A stretch of DNA of 22,099 nt, from NCBI GenBank assembly GCA_038062255.1, contig JBBTXM010000031.1:1-22099 (forward strand), read 5' to 3'. This stretch comes from JBBTXM01 sp038062255 (lineage in GTDB: Bacteria > Patescibacteriota > Minisyncoccia > UBA11713 > 2-01-FULL-45-33). Below the pieces are notes generated by a model. That model saw nothing but the letters and a program-made list of their open reading frames with translations. It was not told the origin of the DNA and ran no database searches. Positions 18,075 through 22,099 of the stretch are shown here, one piece after another (the stretch's first letter is position 1; the number at the start of each line of letters is the position of its first letter). The position numbers were made by a program, and so were the translations under genes.

Positions 18075-19736
18075 TTGAAATACAAAAATTATGAGCCGGA
18101 TTTCTGCTGTGAATTTTGGACACCCGAAGAAGCTAATGCGCTTCAGCCTTTTGCAACCAATTTGGACGGATTGGTTACTTGTTTGCGAAATTTGCCACCG
18201 GAAATTGTTGGAGCTTTATGCTCGCGCGCGAGCCGAGCAAATGGTTATCTTTTGCGTGTTTTATTGGATGAATATTTAAAGCCGATTTTGAACGGCGAAG
18301 ATAAGGAGCTTGCAAAAGAACTCAACAATACAATTGATTTTTTGCAAAAGCACGGATTTAAAAATATTTTAAACAACCAGCGCGCGCAATCGTTTTACGC
18401 CAAGTGGCTCGCGCAGTACGGCGACGATTCTATTTCGCAAATCACCGGAACTCACGTGGTATTTTGGGGAATTTCGCAAGTTGCGATGAAGTTTATCCAG
18501 GACCAGCGGATAGGTTTGGAGCCGATTGAAAAATCCACTAGATTCGTGAATTTTGGCAAGAAAGTTGGCGGGAAATATTTGTACTATACTCCAAAACCTG
18601 ACCTAGAGCGTTTGGGGCTTTTGGAAGAATACAAAGCGACGCTTGATAATTTGTTTGACGCTTACGTGGCGCTTTTGCCTCCGTTGGTGAATTGGCTCAA
18701 AGAAAACTTTAATGAAAAAGAATCTGTTTTGGAAAAGAAAGCTTTCGATGCCCTGCGCGGGCTTTTGCCGATGGCGACATTGGGGCAAGTGGCGTTTCGC
18801 GGAAACGCGCAGGCGTTTGAATATCTGATAAACAGGTCTGCCAAAAATCCTTTGGGCGAGCTTCGGTGGATAGCGGAAGCGTTGAAACAGGAGCTGGACC
18901 AGGAAATTCCGTCTCTGCTTCTTCGTTTGGAAGACGAAAAATCGCAGAAGTATCAGGAGTATTTGAGTGAGCGCCACAAAGTTTCCAGACAAACACTGGA
19001 AGAATACGAGCCTCAATCTTTGCTTCATTCCATAGCAAATAGTTCGTGTGTAAGGTTGATAGAATACGATCAAGATACGGAGAATAAAATTATAGCTGGG
19101 ATTATTTTTGCGTCTTCTCACTGCGGTTGGGATGGGGCGCTACATCATGCGAAAATTATGCGTGTTTTTGAAAAAAGAAGATTGTTGAAGGCTTATCTAT
19201 TAGATAGAAACGCTCGTTGGCAAAAAGTTGGAAGAGCATTTGAAAATTCCTACTTGCGGTTTGAAATCGTAATGGATATAGGCGCGTACCGGGATTTGCA
19301 CCGGCACCGCATGATGACTCAAGAACGGCAAAGGTTTTCCACACATCACGGATTTGAAGTTCCCCCAGAAGTAAAAGAGGCGGGATTGAGCGGGCAGTTT
19401 TCGGAAGCACTCGAAAAAATTAAGCCGTTATTTGAGAAAATAGAATCCGAAGACTTTGAGCTTGCGCAATATGTTGTGCCACTGGCGTATCGTGTAAGAT
19501 TTTACCAATTGCAGAATTTCAGGCAATTATTTTGGGAAACCGAGCTTCGGACAACTTCGCAGGGGCACCCAAACTACCGGTTTATTGAGCAGGAAAAATA
19601 CCGGCTTGTAAAGGAAAAATTTCCGTTGCTTGCTGAATTCATGCTTGTGGATATGAATAAATACGATATTGCTCGCAGGGGAACGGAAAAAAGAATTGAA
19701 GAAAAAGAAAAGAAAATTTTGGATAAGCTTAAATAA
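18075..19736 (+). CDS. Tandem ThyX-like flavin-dependent thymidylate synthase
   Basis: A 553-residue protein, about twice the length of ThyX (220-250), with two ThyX-like halves. The N-half has QRIGLEPIEKSTRFVNF (144-160), recalling the end of the ThyX motif RHRxxSxNxxSxR, and LPMATLGQVAFRGNAQAFEYLINRSAKNPLGELRWIAEAL (231-270), the substrate/FAD-binding helix pair. The C-half has LHRHRMMTQERQRFSTHHGFEVP (409-430), which supplies the RHR part but diverges after it, and a second helix pair YRVRFYQLQNFRQLFWETELRT...HPNYRFIEQEKYR (472-510). ThyX makes dTMP from dUMP with FAD, NADPH and methylene-THF. The start is TTG 18075 with a near-perfect GGAGGTGAT 5 nt upstream. It could be a ThyX-related enzyme with another methylation substrate. 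Confidence 0.8.
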   Translation: MKYKNYEPDFCCEFWTPEEANALQPFATNLDGLVTCLRNLPPEIVGALCSRASRANGYLLRVLLDEYLKPILNGEDKELAKELNNTIDFLQKHGFKNILNNQRAQSFYAKWLAQYGDDSISQITGTHVVFWGISQVAMKFIQDQRIGLEPIEKSTRFVNFGKKVGGKYLYYTPKPDLERLGLLEEYKATLDNLFDAYVALLPPLVNWLKENFNEKESVLEKKAFDALRGLLPMATLGQVAFRGNAQAFEYLINRSAKNPLGELRWIAEALKQELDQEIPSLLLRLEDEKSQKYQEYLSERHKVSRQTLEEYEPQSLLHSIANSSCVRLIEYDQDTENKIIAGIIFASSHCGWDGALHHAKIMRVFEKRRLLKAYLLDRNARWQKVGRAFENSYLRFEIVMDIGAYRDLHRHRMMTQERQRFSTHHGFEVPPEVKEAGLSGQFSEALEKIKPLFEKIESEDFELAQYVVPLAYRVRFYQLQNFRQLFWETELRTTSQGHPNYRFIEQEKYRLVKEKFPLLAEFMLVDMNKYDIARRGTEKRIEEKEKKILDKLK

Positions 19737-19738
19737 AA

Positions 19739-19767
19739 TAACGGCTCGCCTCTGGCGAGCCGTTTTA
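19739..19767 (+). terminator. Terminator after thyX-like gene
   Basis: ACGGCTCGCC (19741-19750) pairs perfectly with GGCGAGCCGT (19754-19763), TCT loop, TTTT tail. Confidence 0.93.
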
Positions 19768-19812
19768 ATTTGTGCTACGGATAAAGTCAGAAATTCTTTG
19801 AGGCAAAGTATA

Positions 19813-20901
19813 ATGATTATCGTAACAACTGCAATTTCAGGCTCTGGAGAAATGGAGCATCTTGAGCGCGTTGTCGCATATGCGGAAAAAATGGGTAAGA
19901 AGGCGAAAATTTTTAACGTCGCCGATTTGTTTTTTGAGCAGGCGCAAAAGATAGGGATAAGAATTAGTAAAGAAAAAGTTTTAAATACAAGGCGTCAGAC
20001 AATGGCGGCGTTGCAAAGTTCTGTTTCTGAACGTATTGTGGCGGATCTTGTTCACTGGGCTGGGCACGATTCTCTTGCGATTATTAATGTCCACGCCACA
20101 TTTTACAGAAGGGGAATATTCAAAAGAGGGTTTAGCAGTTATTATCTAAGCCAATTCAATGCCGATGCCTACATTAATTTACTTTCTGATTCAGAGGCGG
20201 TATTTGGAAACTTGTCTCTGCGTCCGCAATGGAACTTTCTTTTTGGAAATAGAAACAAATCAGAAATTTTAAAAAAGATAATGACATGGCAGTCGGATGA
20301 GGTGAAAGATACGGAGGGTTGGGCTGAACGCGAACAAAAAAACTTTTTTGTAATTCCCACCCGCTCTTCTCCGGAAGTTATCTATAGAATTATTTTTGAG
20401 CCGTGGCGCAAAATTTTTTACCTTGGCATGCCAATTACCCATTTGCATGATGAAAAATATGCCGAAGCGAGAAACAGAATTAATTGTTTCGCAGAATGGC
20501 TTCGAAAACATGTTATTTTGATTGATCCAAGGCATGTTGAGCCTTTAACTCCGGAAATGCTTGCGCAAATTGATAAAGAAATTTATCACCAGGTTGTGGA
20601 AAGGGACTTAGAATGGCTTATTCCACAGTGCAACGGCATTATCGCATTTCATCCGGAAGTCATAGTATCTGCCGGAGTCAATAACGAAACTCGAGAAGTT
20701 TTTGAGACTAATGGAGAAAGTTTTTTAATTTATCCATATGATAAAAAATCTGTTAGCCCGTTTTTGATAGAGTGGACGGACGAAATAGTGTTCAAAAATG
20801 AAGATGAATTCAAGCCGCGGTTTCTAGAATATCTTGGAAAAGATTATCTTGCAAAAGTAGAAGAAGCGGAAAAATGCTACAATAGAAATCGCAATGGCTA
20901 A
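19813..20901 (+). CDS. P-loop kinase-like domain fused to deoxyribosyltransferase-like domain
   Basis: About 362 residues. The N-terminus MIIVTTAISGSGEMEHLERV resembles the first strand and P-loop of adenylate-kinase-type NTPases, but the lysine/threonine of GxGK[S/T] is replaced (GSGEME), so ATP binding may be lost. Residues 29-135 keep kinase-like features (KIFNVADLFFEQAQ, RIVADLVHWAG, AIINVHATF). The C-half (about 195-310) looks like a 2-deoxyribosyltransferase fold: YLGMPITHLHD, VILIDPRHVEP, DLEWLIPQCNGIIAFHPE and SAGVNNETREVFETNG, with E292 in the catalytic-Glu position. I chose ATG 19813; a longer frame from 19669 runs through the thyX end and terminator. A TATAAT overlaps this ATG (19809-19814), so it is either chance or the start is further in. 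It overlaps the NUDIX gene by 8 bp. Confidence 0.65.
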   Translation: MIIVTTAISGSGEMEHLERVVAYAEKMGKKAKIFNVADLFFEQAQKIGIRISKEKVLNTRRQTMAALQSSVSERIVADLVHWAGHDSLAIINVHATFYRRGIFKRGFSSYYLSQFNADAYINLLSDSEAVFGNLSLRPQWNFLFGNRNKSEILKKIMTWQSDEVKDTEGWAEREQKNFFVIPTRSSPEVIYRIIFEPWRKIFYLGMPITHLHDEKYAEARNRINCFAEWLRKHVILIDPRHVEPLTPEMLAQIDKEIYHQVVERDLEWLIPQCNGIIAFHPEVIVSAGVNNETREVFETNGESFLIYPYDKKSVSPFLIEWTDEIVFKNEDEFKPRFLEYLGKDYLAKVEEAEKCYNRNRNG

Positions 20902-21421
20902 AAAATGCGACAATACAAGTTCAGGAATTATTTTTGAAAATAGCGAAGAAATTTTGCTAATCAAGAGATTTAACTATCCTGAAGCGATAGCATTGCCAGC
21001 GGGGCATTTGGATGGAGATGATCCAATAAGCAACGCAAAAAGAGAATCGGGCGAAGAAGCGGGGCTTTTGCCAAGCGGGCTTAAGTTGGTTTTTGAGGGG
21101 GATATAAACAATCCTTGCAAGCGAGATGGCGGCAGCCGTCACTACTGGTTTGTATTTAACGCGCAAGGCTGGAGTGGGGAACTAAAAGCTGGGAGTGATG
21201 CTAAAGAAGTGTTTTGGTCTTCAAAAGATAAACTAAAAGAATATGCTTTTCGGACGGAATATTTTATGAAAAAATATACCATTCCATACAGCGAAGTTGG
21301 GCGGTTGACCCTCGCGATTTTTGGGAATCTTACGCAAAAAAACACCGATCCGGAGTGGAAAGCCGATATGGGCCTTGAACCCGTGTGGTATAAAATTTTA
21401 AAAGACCTCAAAATTATATAA
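20894..21421 (+). CDS. NUDIX hydrolase
   Basis: A 175-residue NUDIX protein. The NUDIX box is AGHLDGDDPISNAKRESGEEAGL (37-59 approximately): the RExxEExGL core is intact, with Asp in place of the usual Glu and one residue fewer in the first loop. Before it is ILLIKRFNYPEAIALPAG, the usual strand leading into the box. Substrates of the family are nucleoside diphosphates linked to another group, including dNTPs and oxidised dNTPs. The position next to ThyX, Tmk and deoxyribosyltransferase-like proteins suggests a deoxynucleotide, but this is inference. The start overlaps the previous gene by 8 bp; a terminator follows. Confidence 0.88.
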   Translation: MAKKCDNTSSGIIFENSEEILLIKRFNYPEAIALPAGHLDGDDPISNAKRESGEEAGLLPSGLKLVFEGDINNPCKRDGGSRHYWFVFNAQGWSGELKAGSDAKEVFWSSKDKLKEYAFRTEYFMKKYTIPYSEVGRLTLAIFGNLTQKNTDPEWKADMGLEPVWYKILKDLKII

Positions 21422-21458
21422 AAAATCGGCTATGCCTTGCATAGCCGATTTTTGTTTT
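21421..21458 (+). terminator. Terminator after NUDIX gene
   Basis: AATCGGCTATG (21424-21434) pairs with CATAGCCGATT (21440-21450) around CCTTG, followed by TTTGTTTTTG. Confidence 0.93.
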
Positions 21459-21466
21459 TGTATAAT
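21437..21466 (+). promoter_or_regulatory. Promoter overlapping the terminator
   Basis: TTGCAT (21437-21442) in the terminator loop and 3' arm, 18-nt spacer, TATAAT (21461-21466). The -10 ends 6 nt before the ATG at 21473. Confidence 0.6.
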
Positions 21467-21472
21467 TACTCT

Positions 21473-21931
21473 ATGAAATCCATCGTCTTTTGCTCATCAC
21501 AGAGATTTGCCAAGCCATTATTCGAATTTATGGACAAACTCCAAGATTTGGCGCGAGAGAAAAATATCAGGCTCACCGTGCTGCACCCGCAATTTGAGAG
21601 GTCTGATCCCGAGTATCATTATATGCACGAAAGAGACCGCCTTCAGGACGCGGGATACAGGGCGGAAATCGCCGGCAAAGTTTACGACCATCTTTTCCGC
21701 AAAGTGAAAGTCGCGGATGTCTGTTTTATTTTCAATAAAGACGGCTACGTGGGAGCGAATGTCGTGGGGGAATTGTTTGCGGCCGCGGTGCTTGGAAAAA
21801 TAGTTTATGCTTTGGACGAAAAAACTCTAATGGGCCATTTCCCTCACGATTTATACAACGAACCGTGCATCCAAAAACTTATTCACGAAATTGTTGCTAC
21901 TCCCGAAGAGTTGCTTAACAGGCTTTTGTAA
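21473..21931 (+). CDS. Nucleoside 2-deoxyribosyltransferase-fold protein
   Basis: A 152-residue Rossmann-like protein: MKSIVFCSSQRF start strand, then EIAGKVYDHLFRKVKVADVCFIFNKDGYVGANVVGELFAAAVLGKIVYAL, matching the D/ADxxxxxN-K-DGYxGxxxxxEL pattern of 2-deoxyribosyltransferase-like proteins, with the Glu of GEL in the catalytic position. The chemistry is unproven: such folds include deoxyribosyltransferases, dNMP N-glycosidases and other hydrolases. A longer frame begins with TTG inside the terminator and is rejected. The ATG 21473 is 6 nt after a perfect TATAAT with no Shine-Dalgarno: probably leaderless. Confidence 0.68.
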   Translation: MKSIVFCSSQRFAKPLFEFMDKLQDLAREKNIRLTVLHPQFERSDPEYHYMHERDRLQDAGYRAEIAGKVYDHLFRKVKVADVCFIFNKDGYVGANVVGELFAAAVLGKIVYALDEKTLMGHFPHDLYNEPCIQKLIHEIVATPEELLNRLL

Positions 21932-21987
21932 CTTGAAGTTTTTTTGATTGTGTGCTATTTTGAACCCAGATTATTTTGCGGTGTTTT

Positions 21988-22099
21988 ATGTCAAAGAGTT
22001 TAGTTTCTGTGATATCGATAAGTTTGCTGTTTGTGTCTTCTGCCTTTGCGTTACAGGAGCCTGAAACGGCCCAGGTAATGCAGATGTTTGTGGATGAGG
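21988..22099 (+). CDS. Secreted protein, 5' part only
   Basis: ATG opens MSKSLVSVISISLLFVSSAF then ALQEPETAQVMQMFVDE, and the frame is open to the end of the window (37 codons). Residues 1-21 form a Sec signal peptide with a likely cleavage after AFA (AFA|LQEPE). Nothing of the mature domain can be identified. No clear ribosome site is visible. Confidence 0.55.
   Translation, partial: MSKSLVSVISISLLFVSSAFALQEPETAQVMQMFVDE

Noticed and set aside
19669..19812. N-terminal extension of the P-loop/NDT gene
   Set aside because: It would overlap the end of the thyX-like gene and read through its terminator; the protein fold starts at MIIVTTAISG.
21437..21472. TTG start of the last deoxyribosyltransferase-like gene
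   Set aside because: It lies inside the terminator hairpin and upstream of the -10 element; ATG 21473 fits the fold and the promoter.
1..22099. Alternative genetic code (UGA as Gly or Trp, as in some candidate phyla)
   Set aside because: TGA ends gatC and the GspJ-like gene at the expected places, and no in-frame TGA interrupts conserved genes.
1..22099. CRISPR array, integrase, insertion sequence or prophage
   Set aside because: No regularly spaced repeats, transposase, integrase or phage structural genes were seen on either strand.

Overview
The window looks like a chromosomal contig from a Candidate Phyla Radiation bacterium (Patescibacteria, probably Parcubacteria-like). This is inference from gene content and style; no rRNA is present to place it. 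The clues are short compact genes, many TTG starts, overlapping stops and starts, several starts that look leaderless, a type IV pilus minor-pilin cluster next to ligA, indirect amidation by GatCAB, tRNA genes without an encoded CCA, a stand-alone PheRS of mitochondrial design, and small palindromic repeats inside genes and beside tRNAs. TAA, TAG and TGA all end genes, so the standard code applies. A run of 10 N shows this is a gapped assembly scaffold.

Layout. 1-3572: type IV pilus / type II secretion operon (major-type pilin, prepilin peptidase, DUF4430-like protein, four minor pseudopilins in GspH-I-J-K-like order). 3593-6078: ligA and a dCMP/cytidine deaminase-like gene. 6134-8407: gatC, gatA and a membrane-anchored HEPN-like protein. 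8408-8758 (minus strand): tRNA-Met, tRNA-Asp and initiator tRNA-fMet. Next to the last lies a 28-nt copy of its 5' half, split by a 32-nt palindromic element. 8912-12173: a small membrane protein, an NlpC/P60-like enzyme overlapping a PheS-FDX-ACB fusion, and a peptidase E / C39-like peptidase pair. 12185-15303: a DUF4406-like protein (minus), gyrB, and a strongly promoted unknown gene broken by the assembly gap. 15440-16677: secE-nusG-rplK, preceded by a candidate 13-codon leader. 16752-21931: a deoxynucleotide block (dCMP deaminase with a damaged N-terminus, Tmk, tandem ThyX-like protein, P-loop/deoxyribosyltransferase-like fusion, NUDIX hydrolase, deoxyribosyltransferase-like protein). 21988-22099: start of a secreted protein that runs off the end.

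How it fits together. The last third is a nearly complete route to dTTP precursors: dCMP to dUMP (deaminase), dUMP to dTMP (ThyX), dTMP to dTDP (Tmk). Beside it sit NUDIX and 2-deoxyribosyltransferase-fold proteins that could salvage or clean up nucleotides. A second deaminase-like gene (5653) and a third deoxyribosyltransferase-fold gene (12185) lie elsewhere in the window. Both deaminase genes are preceded by the same 12-mer containing a perfect DnaA-box sequence.

The most interesting signals are: (1) the filled and empty copies of a tRNA-fMet half, which show a palindromic element inserted cleanly, together with related palindromes inside pilD and gatA; (2) a repeated promoter layout in which a -10 hexamer ends exactly 6 nt before the ATG, twice with the -35 inside the preceding terminator; and (3) the tandem ThyX-like protein and its neighbours.
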